Below, piece after piece: positions 55,963-64,000 of a stretch of 64,000 bases of DNA. Each line of letters begins with the position of its first letter. Within the stretch, counting starts at the first letter, position 1. The notes beneath the pieces are model-generated. The model did not search any database and was not told the DNA's origin. It saw only the letters and a program-made list of their open reading frames with translations. A program made the translations under genes and the position numbers. The stretch is from Bolinopsis microptera (taxonomy: Eukaryota; Ctenophora; Tentaculata; Lobata; Bolinopsidae). The stretch lies in the NCBI RefSeq assembly GCF_026151205.1, contig NC_087082.1:10176901-10240900 (forward strand). Reading direction: 5' to 3'.

Positions 55963-57258
55963 AAATAGACGTTTATCCTGTTAGATCAACATTTCTGTGA
56001 AATAACATAAGGAAAATGGCATCATATTCTACCTTTTTGAATATCCTCGATAGTAAGGTTCATGGGCAGACACCTCGCTCTAGCCTGGTTCATACTCTTC
56101 TTCTTCCTCTTCTCAAACTTCACCTCATCTTTCTCCGTCTCACTATCTGACTCACTGGTGGTACTATGGTGTCTGGTCCTTCTTATGGTGTGATCCTTTC
56201 TCGAACGGCCGGGTCTCCCTCGTCGTGAGGGGAACCTCTGGTGGTAGCGTTCCGGACTGAAAGACCGGTGGTACATGCCCCGGGGTTTGTGTTCACTGAA
56301 ACTGTTGTCCTCGTAGCGGACTACTTTCGGGGGTTTGCGGCGGAGGGAGTAGTTTCTGTTGCTGGCTCGTCTGGAATCGTCTAGATCTTCTGCTTCACCT
56401 CCTTCTCCTTCTCCCTCTTCTTCTTCCTCTTCGTCAACTTCATCTGTTGGAATGAAAACATTTAAATGAAAACATGTATCAGAAATAGAGACTATATCGT
56501 TTAAAAAGTAAAAAGGACTATACGAGCGAATCCTAAAGCTCATCAGAAAGATCATTGGGATCATTTCATATTTTGCAAGTAAATTACAAGTCAACTTACA
56601 AAACCAAATGGAGTTATTTCAAATTACCTTCGTCTTCTTCATCGTCCTCCTCCTCCTCTTCCTCTTCAGATGATGTTCCTAAAATAGCTCAGTAAACGCT
56701 CATATTTCAGCATTTCATGAAAATGTGTTTTCCTTGTAAGTTCTCGACCTCAAGAAAATCCCAAATAGAAACAACTTAAGTTCTCTGAAAAATAAAAGAA
56801 CAAAGTACTCACTGTGATGAACCTCCCTGAAGTCCGGAGCCTCATATCTCATGACGATCTGCCTCTCTCGTCTCAAACTATACGGCTTGTCGGAGGTGTA
56901 TCTGATAGCTTCTTCTGCGTAACCTTCACCTAGGTCCCTGTGGTAAGAGATTTAAATTTCAGCGAGATGAGAGCGAAACATAACTTTGAGTTTTTTTTCT
57001 TAAATATAACATCAAATATCAAACTTTTGGAATGCTACCTTTATATAATTATTTGACCATATTGTGGCTTGGCTAGCTCGCGCTCTTATGTAAAGTAACC
57101 GAAGCACGTGTCGTCTGAACTGACCTCTTCAGTCTGGTAAGGGCGGTGGTGTGTCGCCTGCTGGGGTGTCGTCGTGTTCTGCGAGGAGAGCACCCTGGAG
57201 GAGAGAGAGTACGGCGGGGTTTCCTGACTATCTCCTGTGTTATCAGCGGGGCTAGTAC
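39414..57258 (-). CDS. ATAD2: ATAD2-type AAA+ ATPase with bromodomain (partial at both ends)
   Basis: 21 phase-consistent exons: 57258-57125, 56937-56813, 56678-56628, 56443-56033, 52380-52151, 52001-51870, 51730-51592, 51437-51328, 51165-51001, 50465-50357, 50137-49991, 46408-46254, 45926-45747, 45346-45208, 44999-44899, 44768-44664, 44465-44377, 44187-44060, 40356-40228, 39869-39793, 39512-39414 (985 codons). N-terminal basic and acidic tracts lead to [12 protein letters not shown], then AAA1: Walker A GSPGTGKT, Walker [10 protein letters not shown], sensor GATNRLD, arginine fingers [13 protein letters not shown]2 has lost its P-loop ([12 protein letters not shown]), as is normal for ATAD2. 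The bromodomain has KKPMDL and the acetyl-lysine Asn in NAIEYNP, followed by [17 protein letters not shown]2 binds acetylated histone H4 and acts in chromatin and histone-chaperone dynamics in the nucleus. The first exon and the stop-containing exon are not found. Introns host two transposons and a sulfotransferase gene. Confidence 0.9.
40968..42712 (+). mobile_element. Harbinger-like element carrying a Myb/SANT gene, in an ATAD2 intron
   Basis: Ends GGTGTCCTCCACGAAA and TTTCGTGGAGGACACC are perfect 16-bp inverted repeats flanked by CTG (40965-40967 and 42713-42715), a 3-bp duplication of PIF/Harbinger size. Sub-terminal TTACGATATAAC repeats recur at both ends. It encodes only a Myb/SANT-like protein, the second gene typical of Harbingers. 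No DDE nuclease frame is present, so it would depend on another copy. Confidence 0.75.
41741..42433 (+). CDS. Myb/SANT-like DNA-binding protein of a Harbinger element
   Basis: A 230-aa intact frame. Residues 1-80 are Thr/Asp/Ser-rich and disordered; a [10 protein letters not shown] nuclear-localisation-like stretch follows. Residues about 98-190 form a Myb/SANT-like tri-helix with conserved aromatic positions ([35 protein letters not shown]), as in Harbinger Myb proteins and animal MSANTD/NAIF1 relatives. In Harbinger systems this protein brings the transposase to the nucleus and to the TIRs. It sits between 16-bp TIRs, which argues that it is a transposon gene and not a host gene. The minus-strand frame at the same place is a shadow. 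Confidence 0.75.
   Translation: MQTVSDITAITPPSDPIDRPSSSNTEQISSDSTGPPLDTDLTTLDADLATLDTELARITSDGDLTTSDNGITPPITIINASLGKRKRKKQKAEPVTAVVKKERARNFTSEEVQVIMQEAGKNTAIIKGRFTPTITSEAKEKLWLAITKSVNAINGKGDREWKDVRKKWIDTSCSARSKLRNIEKEQRKTGGGASSAPPLSKVETLALDSISGTTVRGILLTERKTSSIYN
42716..44059. other. ATAD2 intron sequence, nothing recognised
   Basis: Rest of the 3.7-kb intron between the bromodomain exon ending at 44060 and the exon at 40356. No other gene seen. Confidence 0.5.
46115..46241 (+). repeat. Short tandem repeat, about 20-bp unit, six copies
   Basis: Degenerate copies of AGTACTTAAATAAGTTAAAT next to the ATAD2 AAA2 exon, within the intron. Confidence 0.8.
47091..47160 (+). repeat. Microsatellite (TACATTAG)n, about eight copies
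   Basis: Perfect 8-bp direct repeats within an ATAD2 intron, upstream of the sulfotransferase gene. Confidence 0.95.
47615..49206 (+). CDS. Carbohydrate sulfotransferase, HNK-1 ST family (CHST8-14 type)
   Basis: Two exons, 47615-48301 and 48493-49206, joined in phase 0 (donor TGG|GTAAGA, acceptor TATGCAG), give 466 aa. Type II Golgi topology: a short basic cytosolic N-terminus and a membrane anchor at about 19-38. A long Pro/Gln-rich stem with repeated QQP motifs (about 105-185) precedes the catalytic domain. The 5'-phosphosulfate (PAPS) site is [12 protein letters not shown] (232-243). The 3'-phosphate site is [16 protein letters not shown] (294-309). Both match the Sulfotransfer_2 family, which transfers sulfate from PAPS to sugars such as GalNAc or glucuronate in the Golgi. 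The intron splits the PAPS loop just before VTVPK. The gene lies inside an intron of the ATAD2 gene on the opposite strand. Substrate cannot be assigned. Confidence 0.88.
49459..49464 (+). terminator. Polyadenylation signal for the sulfotransferase
   Basis: AATAAA about 250 nt after the stop codon; another AATAAA lies near 49407. Confidence 0.45.
52655..52810 (+). repeat. Dispersed repeat, copy 1 of 2
   Basis: CTCCACAATTTGTAACAGGC, GCAGAAATGGGTAGC and AACATAAAAAGGGATGAAAA recur in the same order at about 60610-60718. Confidence 0.85.
52971..55812 (+). repeat. Purine-rich GGA minisatellite
   Basis: About 2.7 kb of GGAGGAGGACTGAGGAG-type degenerate repeats, almost purely purine on the plus strand, interrupted at about 55040-55168 by a poly-C-bounded unit. 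Near 55680-55810 it becomes almost pure (GGA)n. Long Ser/Pro/Leu-rich frames on the minus strand are repeat artefacts. Confidence 0.95.
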
Positions 57259-57696
57259 CTGAGATTAGACATGTTATGTCCCAGTGTGAGTGCCATGTTG
57301 GATAGATTTATATCATGGCTAGTATCTGATATTGATATCCGTCGGTCTAATATCTATAATGGGCATTGGGCAACTTATACTAAGTAAATTTCTCGGACCT
57401 GGAATTTTAGCAGTATGAACTTCACTGCAATTTCCAATCGTATTATAAAATATTTAAATTTGTTAATGAATTTAGAACAATGATTCCAACTTAAACTCAT
57501 TATATGCAACGAATTATAAAAATGAGAATATTGAGAAAAATTGACATAAACATTTACAGGCAACATGACGAATGCGGAAATTGAGTGAAATTGTATTCTT
57601 TACATCAAAACAGTGATAACAGTGGTCATTACAACCCCAATCGCACAAAAAACGCAGAGATTAAAATGTGACATGAAATAACAGCTGCTAGATTAA

Positions 57697-58785
57697 CTAA
57701 AGTTTAGAGGTGGAAGTGTCTGATACAATGGTCTGTTTAGTGACTCCAGAACAATTTGAACCAGCACCCCTACTCTTCAAAATATCCCTGCACCTCCTCT
57801 CGGCAGCGCTCTGATAACTCCTATTCCTCAGCAAATACACCACAGGGTTCACACATGAGTTAAGAGTCACGCACAACACGTACGTGACATTCCATGAATA
57901 GTTCCAGAGGAAAGAGGAACTGTACCGTTCTATCATCTCCCCTCCCCGCACTCTCAGATCAACGTACACTGAGTAGTTTATGAAACTCGGCAAGTTCAGG
58001 ACTATGTACACTAGGGTTACCATGGTAACGGTTATTGATGCATGCTGTTGGATGTTGGAATGTGAAGAATTTGAACTTTGTGAAGAGGCTCTGCGTGGCA
58101 TGTGCCTGGAAAGCAAGAAAACAGATACCAAACAACTGACAATAATGGGGAGGATAGGGAGGGCTAGCATGGTGCCAGCTATAGTCAGTTGTGTAAGCTC
58201 GTGTAAGGGTGACTCTCTGCTCTCCCAACAGTACTGATCACTAGAGGTATAAACATACTTAGCACTCTCCAGAAACAGAGACACAGCTCCCCTAGTGAGC
58301 AGCAGGAACATGTACACTAATATACAACACGTGACCCGACCACGTGGTATCTTTATCCGAGGCTTCATCAGAATCACAGTCCTGATAGTGCTCATGGTGA
58401 GGACCAGGAATACTGAGAAGAACGGCAGAACGTTCCAGAGGATTCCCCACGTCGTGCAGAATATATTGTTAGAGAAGACGGCAGGGTTTCGTGATCTGAG
58501 GAAACCCTCGGCTACTGGGAATGAGGTTGATAAGATTGAGATATCTGTGCAGATGATGGTCAGGTAGATTGTGTTAAAGATAAGGGTGTGTTCCCGTAGT
58601 ATTTCACAACCCTGGCTGTTTCTCAGCGCTTGTTTTCTCTGTTGTGTAAAGAAACAGAGGGACGCTATGTTAAGGGGAAGACCGAACAGTGAACAGAGGA
58701 TGTAGATGACTCCAAGACATTTGTCTACTATGTCGCTGGGGACCGGGTATACAACTGTGGTGTTCTGTGGTAGAGTCATTGTCAT
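57697..58785 (-). CDS. Class A (rhodopsin-like) G-protein-coupled receptor, orphan
   Basis: An intronless 362-aa frame with seven hydrophobic segments. Class A landmarks: Asn39 in TM1 (GLPLNIAS), Asp81 in TM2 (ICTDIS), Cys110 at the top of TM3 for the disulfide with ECL2 (QYCWES), and NPVVY (313-317) in TM7 followed by a basic helix 8. The DRY box is replaced by TIR (133-135), a divergence seen in some invertebrate receptor expansions. The CWxP motif of TM6 is not evident. An N-terminal NTT glycosylation site and a Ser/Thr-rich tail (SDTSTSKL) are present. Ligand unknown; the plasma membrane is the expected location. It lies only about 440 bp upstream of the first identified ATAD2 exon on the same strand and might be inside its first intron. 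Confidence 0.88.
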   Translation of the reverse strand: MTMTLPQNTTVVYPVPSDIVDKCLGVIYILCSLFGLPLNIASLCFFTQQRKQALRNSQGCEILREHTLIFNTIYLTIICTDISILSTSFPVAEGFLRSRNPAVFSNNIFCTTWGILWNVLPFFSVFLVLTMSTIRTVILMKPRIKIPRGRVTCCILVYMFLLLTRGAVSLFLESAKYVYTSSDQYCWESRESPLHELTQLTIAGTMLALPILPIIVSCLVSVFLLSRHMPRRASSQSSNSSHSNIQQHASITVTMVTLVYIVLNLPSFINYSVYVDLRVRGGEMIERYSSSFLWNYSWNVTYVLCVTLNSCVNPVVYLLRNRSYQSAAERRCRDILKSRGAGSNCSGVTKQTIVSDTSTSKL

Positions 58786-60589
58786 CCCTGGGTGGGTTTA
58801 GTGACGGGTAACTATTTGTAATAAACAGTTTATGCTTTTATGAAATAGGTGGCTATTTTTATGATAAAGATTAAACTATGCAACGAAAATGAGGGAGGGA
58901 AAACAGACTTGAAAACTAGTTAGGATGTAAGGATGCGACCTTAATTGGAATAGTTCTTTGAATAAGCATTTTAGACCATGTATTGCTTACTTTTAATCGC
59001 TTGTAAAGTTGTGTTGCAAAACTGTGATAAAAACAATAATAAGAAACGTGCCAATCGCGAGCTTTCAACAGCCTTGCTCGCTTATTTTGTAGAAGAAATG
59101 ATACATGACACCTTCTTACCAATATACTGCAGAATCTAGATCAGTGTACTGCAGTATTCAGAAAGATACGTTAAGGGAGAATAATGAATATATCACCCAA
59201 ACGCCTTACAGAACTTATCATTTTGATTGGTATGCTGAGAACGGCATTTTATACTGCTTCCTTACTCCTTAGTCGTATATAAATGTGTCAAACGCGGATT
59301 TTTGTACCAAAAAATTTTGTACCAAAATTTTCCAACCAGTTGTCAGGGCTATCAGATTTAAAGAGAAAACATGACCCGAAAGCCGTAGAGCTCATAATCA
59401 TATCGGTAAGCAAAGATCAGCAAAGAATGACTCGAAATTATAAAAGTAAATATCTGTGATTGAGCTGAATAATTTATGGGAATATGTATGATGTCAGATG
59501 TGGCAACTGGCAGCGGAGATCAAATACAGGCATATTTTAATGTTCATCCAACAAAGCGGCAATTCACACGATTGGGATATAATCAGGAAATAATCGGGTT
59601 ATAATCAGGTTTGATCTTGGAAATCATATATTCGTAATGTTATCCTGACACGACAAAGAGTTAACATTACTATTTCTGAAAACAAACCAAAGCTTGTAAT
59701 ATTTGAGATAAAAAGGTGGTACGCACGGTTCATAACCGGTTGGCGGTGGTTCAAACGTGAAATTAAGAAAAGCATAACTTGACGAATTCATTCTTTGGAA
59801 TGTACCACATTTTTTACTTGTAATCTGACCCTTAAAGCACTTCACACCCCCTTCATATAAAAGGGAGAGATATGAAGTATTATTGTTGACCTGTCAAGTG
59901 ACAGTAAAGACAGTAATCAACTGTATATATATTATTATGTATTGAGCAAGCGACTGCAGTTGAACGAAGACCTAGAAGTTTCTGCGATGATGTACAGCTA
60001 ATGTTGTTGGGCTGCATCTAGATCTTTCCACGTGTTATCCGAGCCTCAAAACACAGAACATATTTACTTCTATACTAAATTAATGAGTTTGACTTGCATG
60101 TAAGTGTGGTTGTTGAGCCGCGCCCGTCACCTAGTTACATACTGTGAAATTACGGGTATACAGTGTTACTGTTTTGCTCTTAGGCTTATTAAAGTATATT
60201 AAAATGTAGGATTTTTTCCAATTTTGACCCGGGGATATACTTTAATATACTGGGGGGGCCGGGGGGGGGGTCCAACCCGATTTTTCCGATCATTCCGATC
60301 CCGATTTTGGCCTCATCAACCCTCATATCGGAAAAATCGGGAAAATTTAAATCTTCCCTCTGAGGTTTCTAGGCGATATATGTAGCTATTTCTGTACTTA
60401 AATATGACAAGAAATCGATTGGTGGTGGTCCCAGAACCCCAAAATAGTTTCTTGTTCCAAACAAGAATCGTTTCGTCCGAAAAACAACACAATGTCGTAC
60501 CAACTCTTGTTTGACAGAAACATCCACCCCGGTCCACAATTGAAAGAGGTACGGTTGGTAATAACAATCGTAACAAATAGCGAACGCTT
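58786..60589. other. Intergenic with a G-run and ATATACTTTAATATAC inverted repeat
   Basis: No gene recognised. 60186-60270 holds an inverted pair of AAGTATATTAAA and TTTAATATAC beside G-runs (60250-60270), then a GATTTTTCCGATCATTCCGA stretch. Possibly a small inverted-repeat element. Confidence 0.4.
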
Positions 60590-60720
60590 TAGTAACTTTT
60601 GATTTAAATTGTCTCCACAATTTGTAACAGGCTATCTGCAGAAATGGGTAGCACGGTTATCTCTTAGATACAAAGAATAATTTACACAATTTTTAATAAC
60701 ATTAAAAGGGATGAAAATCA
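60590..60720 (+). repeat. Dispersed repeat, copy 2 of 2
   Basis: Matches 52655-52810 (CTCCACAATTTGTAACAGGC and following). It ends where the LINE homology begins. Confidence 0.85.
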
Positions 60721-60759
60721 CTTTATTTATCAAAATCTTTATTTATCAGCTTTCCCGCT

Positions 60760-61053
60760 GCAATTATAATTATCCAATGTTGTCTTCCTATTAAGTGTTT
60801 ATATTCCTACATAGCAAAGAATGTTCTAGATTTTAATAATTTACTTAAAGACTTATGCCTAAATAATAATTGCGTGTTCTTAGACTGTTTCTCAGACTTT
60901 TTAACTCGAGACTTTAGATCCTGTAATGAACTTCTATACCATGATTGGCTTCATCTCAACATGAGAGGAGTAGGTTTACTGTCCACTTGGCTTAAGTTTG
61001 TTGTAAACGAACACAGTTTTGACAGGGTTGTAAATAATCTTCTGGGAATTTAA
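60760..61053 (+). pseudogene. LINE ORF1 C-terminal fragment, esterase-like
   Basis: An open frame ending at 61053 encodes about 97 residues. NNNCVFLDCFSDF and then HDWLHLNMRGVGLLSTWLKF resemble the last block of SGNH-hydrolase/esterase domains (D-x-x-H-L-N-x-x-G), which occur at the end of ORF1 in CR1-group LINEs. The N-terminal part, including the catalytic Ser block, is missing because the element is 5'-truncated. Assignment rests on a short motif. Confidence 0.5.
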
Positions 61054-61150
61054 ATCTTTGATCTTTTCTTTCATTTAATATTTTGATTAAGACGTTGCGC
61101 CTAAAATTAAAACTCAAACAAATCTCTGATTTAATCTTTTTCCCAATTTT

Positions 61151-64000
61151 ATGCCTCCTATTTCAGGTACATTCGGTCACTGCCCATTTTCCCATATGTT
61201 AGACAATGAATCGTTTAGACTTAGAATAGGTCTTTTTGCATGCAAAAGGCCTCGTACACAGTCAAGAAATGCACATATACATATCAACACGTTTATACCT
61301 AACAAAATTTACACATTTAATTCTCCATGCACCCCACACATCAACTACAATTATCATAATCATATGTTTCTCTTCTATTCTCTCATCATGACTTACCTTC
61401 TCCCAATTCTTCTCTCCACGACTAGGTCCATGAACACCGTATTCCCCCTAGATTCTAATATTCATTCCTCTCTACTCCTTGACAGCCCACGTTATCTTAT
61501 ACCATTTCTTGCTTGCTCCCACATCAAACTTTTCTTTGTAATTATCTCCTCATGGTTTATAAGAAATGTTCTTCTCCCTGGTAAGATGAATAGAGTCAAG
61601 TATTCCAGCCGCCTCAGGCGTCTAGTATCTTTATTCATTCTTTGGGTTTTCTCTCTTAACTTTCTTTTGATAACTCTTGTTAATCCTTCTATGCTTAATC
61701 CAGGTCCCAACTCCCTATCTGTACTCTACCAAAATGTCCAAGGTCTTATTCCTTTCAGTAACCTAAGCTCCTCCCATCCCCTTCTTGATAGTAATAAGAT
61801 TTCCGAACTTCAATCCTTTGCTAACATAGAGCAGCCTGACACAATTGCCCTAAATGAGACTTGGCTCAAAAAATCTATTTCTAGCAACGAAATCTTTCCT
61901 TCTTCTCAATATGAAATCTTCCGCAATGACCGCACGAGAAAGACTCATCCTCAAGATCCTAATAACCCTAAAAAGTTTAGGGAAAATGGAGGTGGTGTTC
62001 TTTTGGCTGTTCGGTCTGATCTCGATGCCACTACAACCCGACTACCAGTTAGCCTAGGTGCAGAAATGCTTGCCGTCAAAATTGCTTTTCCTAACAAAGA
62101 GAGTATTGTAATCTGTACTTGTTATAGAGTAGGAACTCTTGGGTTACCTAATCATGATGTCATAGTTAGTTATATTCGCAAGCTAGTTTCCAAAAAGAAT
62201 CCCCCTAAAATCTATGTTATTGGTGATTTTAATCTCCCCCATACAGACTGGCTATCTTCATCCAGTACTGTACCTATTGAGCAATCCTTCATAGATTCTT
62301 TCAGTGATCTTTCTCTCTCCCAGTTGATCACATCACCCACCCATAAAAGTGGTAATACATTAGACATTCTTCTCAGTAATTATGATAACACAATCGATAA
62401 CTTGAATGTCTGTGATCCTCATTCCGTGTGCAAATCTGATCATTTTCCTGTCACTTTTTCAATTAAAAGCTCCTTTTCCCGCAAGAAAACTCCTAAACGT
62501 AAAATCTATAATTATAAGAAAGCAAACTGGGACATGATTAATCGTGAATTATGCTCGATTAATTGGCAAGTCCTAGAATGCCTAGATCCTGATTCGTCTT
62601 GGAAGTTAGTTAAAGACTGCATTATGAATTTAGTTGATATACATATTCCTAAAGTAACTATTAAATCAGAGTTTCAACCCCCGTGGTTCGATAGTGAACT
62701 TTTCTCTTCATGCCGTAAAAAAGATAGACTCAGAGCTAAATTTAAAATTTCTGGTTCTAATTCTGATGAGTTAAAGTTTGTTACTAGCCGTAAAGATTTT
62801 AAGAGGCTTTCATCAGCCAAAATAAGAGACAATCTTTTCAATAGTGATGATCCAGCGCTTATAACTAAGAAGTTTTGGTCACATGTTAAGTATAAATCTA
62901 ACTCCTGCCGTATTCCTAATTGTGTTAGTTATTCTGGACAGCTTCGGTTCAAACCCAAAGCTCAAGCTGAACTTTTCAATTCTTTCTTTTATAACCAGTT
63001 TTCGGATCCTTCACTTTATGACACTGACATCTCCTATGTCAATGATGTTGATTTTGATATTGACTTCGATCATCGGGATGTTCGTAAGCTTCTTTCAAAT
63101 ATTAATTCAAATAAAGCCCAGGGACCAGATGGCATACACGGTAAAATTCTCAAAAATTGTTCCGTAGGTTTAGCTTACCCTCTAACATGCATTTTTCGTG
63201 GATCTTACAACAGCGGCTACATTCCACAAGAATGGAAACTTGCAAATGTTGTCCCAATATTTAAGAAAGGTAAGAAAAGTGAGGTTGAAAACTATAGACC
63301 AATATCCCTTACTTGTTTAGTCATGAAAGTTTTTGAGCGCATTGTTAAACGTAAACTGCTTTCTTTGACAAGTACCCTTCTTGATCCCAGGCAGCATGGT
63401 TTTCTAGAGCACAAGTCATGCACAACCAATATGGTTGACTTTTGTGATAGCCTGGCATTGTCTCTTAACGAAAACATTATCAATCATGTTGTGTATTTTG
63501 ATTTTGCTAAGGCATTTGATTCTGTAAATCATGATATCCTTCTTCATAAGCTAAAGACCTTATATAACATTGATGGTACACTTCTCAAATTTCTTACCAA
63601 TTACCTTCAAGGCCGTTACCAAAGAGTGGTTATTGGTAATGAGATGTCATCTACCCTCTCAGTTAATTCTGGTGTCCCCCAGGGCTCTATTCTTGGTCCC
63701 TTACTTTTTGTATTGTTTATCAATGATATTCCTCTTGGCCTTTCGGATAATACTGATATTGTTTTGTATGCCGATGATACAAAAATCTGGCGTAAAATAC
63801 ATTCATCTTCTGATAATACTAATTTACAAATGGATATAGACTATCTCTCTGACTGGGCACTAAGAAACAAAATGCGATTCCATCCAGCAAAATGTAAAGT
63901 GCTTATTGTTTCAGGAAAACCATCTTTATCTCCTCCATTCGCATATAATCTTGATGGCTCTCCTCTTGTGTATGTAGAATTAGAAAAAGATCTTGGAGTC
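61151..64000 (+). CDS. LINE ORF2: APE endonuclease plus reverse transcriptase (3' partial)
   Basis: The frame runs from ATG 61151 without a stop for 950 codons to the window edge. A hydrophobic leader ends in LNPGP (182-186). The APE-type endonuclease follows: YQNVQGL, catalytic E236 in LNETW, GDFN (358-361), and SDH (429-431). The reverse transcriptase has KAQGPDGI, NYRPISL, YFDFAKAFDSVNH, SGVPQGSILGPLLF and the catalytic YADD (873-876). The enzyme nicks target DNA and primes reverse transcription there. All visible catalytic residues are intact, so this copy may have moved recently, although its ORF1 is truncated. The clade (CR1, Jockey or L2) cannot be fixed without a tree. Confidence 0.9.
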   Translation, partial: MPPISGTFGHCPFSHMLDNESFRLRIGLFACKRPRTQSRNAHIHINTFIPNKIYTFNSPCTPHINYNYHNHMFLFYSLIMTYLLPILLSTTRSMNTVFPLDSNIHSSLLLDSPRYLIPFLACSHIKLFFVIISSWFIRNVLLPGKMNRVKYSSRLRRLVSLFILWVFSLNFLLITLVNPSMLNPGPNSLSVLYQNVQGLIPFSNLSSSHPLLDSNKISELQSFANIEQPDTIALNETWLKKSISSNEIFPSSQYEIFRNDRTRKTHPQDPNNPKKFRENGGGVLLAVRSDLDATTTRLPVSLGAEMLAVKIAFPNKESIVICTCYRVGTLGLPNHDVIVSYIRKLVSKKNPPKIYVIGDFNLPHTDWLSSSSTVPIEQSFIDSFSDLSLSQLITSPTHKSGNTLDILLSNYDNTIDNLNVCDPHSVCKSDHFPVTFSIKSSFSRKKTPKRKIYNYKKANWDMINRELCSINWQVLECLDPDSSWKLVKDCIMNLVDIHIPKVTIKSEFQPPWFDSELFSSCRKKDRLRAKFKISGSNSDELKFVTSRKDFKRLSSAKIRDNLFNSDDPALITKKFWSHVKYKSNSCRIPNCVSYSGQLRFKPKAQAELFNSFFYNQFSDPSLYDTDISYVNDVDFDIDFDHRDVRKLLSNINSNKAQGPDGIHGKILKNCSVGLAYPLTCIFRGSYNSGYIPQEWKLANVVPIFKKGKKSEVENYRPISLTCLVMKVFERIVKRKLLSLTSTLLDPRQHGFLEHKSCTTNMVDFCDSLALSLNENIINHVVYFDFAKAFDSVNHDILLHKLKTLYNIDGTLLKFLTNYLQGRYQRVVIGNEMSSTLSVNSGVPQGSILGPLLFVLFINDIPLGLSDNTDIVLYADDTKIWRKIHSSSDNTNLQMDIDYLSDWALRNKMRFHPAKCKVLIVSGKPSLSPPFAYNLDGSPLVYVELEKDLGV

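Larger units (their letters stand above)
60725..64000 (+). mobile_element. CR1/Jockey-like non-LTR retrotransposon, runs off the window
   Basis: A 5'-truncated ORF1 end (to 61053), a 97-bp gap, then an ORF2 that is open to the last base. Order, spacing and motifs fit an endonuclease-type LINE on the plus strand. The left limit is approximate (60720-60760). Confidence 0.85.

Overview
The window reads as nuclear DNA of an invertebrate animal, most likely a cnidarian (inference, moderate confidence). It is AT-rich, has spliced genes with GT-AG introns, and is crowded with degenerate DNA transposons, non-LTR retrotransposons and minisatellites. Papain-type proteases carrying a C-terminal ShKT domain, together with intronless class A receptors, fit a cnidarian. 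There are no operons and no bacterial signals.

Layout. 1-3.2 kb: a FLYWCH zinc-finger frame beside a decayed TA-flanked inverted-repeat transposon (972-3209) that holds a pogo/jerky-type DDE fragment and a nested LINE 3' end. 5.6-8.6 kb: an eight-copy 41-bp array and a 1.7-kb array of a 9-bp unit. 10.5-12.3 kb: an unrecognised coiled-coil protein (+). 13.2-15.8 kb: an eight-exon stathmin-family gene with an MGC acylation start (-), reconstructed here exon by exon. 17.6-19.0 kb: an orphan Ser/Thr-rich protein (-). 19.4-37.9 kb: a segmental duplication whose unit is a secreted cathepsin-type cysteine protease with a ShKT domain plus a MINPP-type histidine acid phosphatase with a membrane anchor and a YxxPhi tail. 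Copy 1 has an intact protease and a frameshifted phosphatase. Copy 2 has only the protease 3' end, a 2.1-kb insertion and an intact phosphatase. Copy 3 has a protease only. Between copies 2 and 3 lie a NERD nuclease plus SF1-helicase gene (-) with an in-frame stop near its start, and a hAT-like element.

39.4-57.3 kb holds an ATAD2-type chromatin ATPase (AAA1, degenerate AAA2, bromodomain) on the minus strand. I reconstructed 21 phase-consistent exons (985 codons); both ends are missing. Its introns contain a Harbinger-like element carrying a Myb/SANT protein (40968-42712), a two-exon HNK-1-family carbohydrate sulfotransferase on the opposite strand (47615-49206), and an unusual element that begins with poly-G, ends with poly-C, is filled with purine (GGA) minisatellite and is flanked by an apparent 8-bp target duplication (52487-55961). 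57.7-58.8 kb: an intronless class A GPCR (-). 60.7-64.0 kb: a CR1/Jockey-like LINE. Its ORF2 (endonuclease plus reverse transcriptase) is open for 950 codons and runs off the window.

The protease and phosphatase probably act together in extracellular or lysosomal digestion. This is inferred from shared duplication and predicted localisation, not shown. The other genes look functionally unrelated neighbours.
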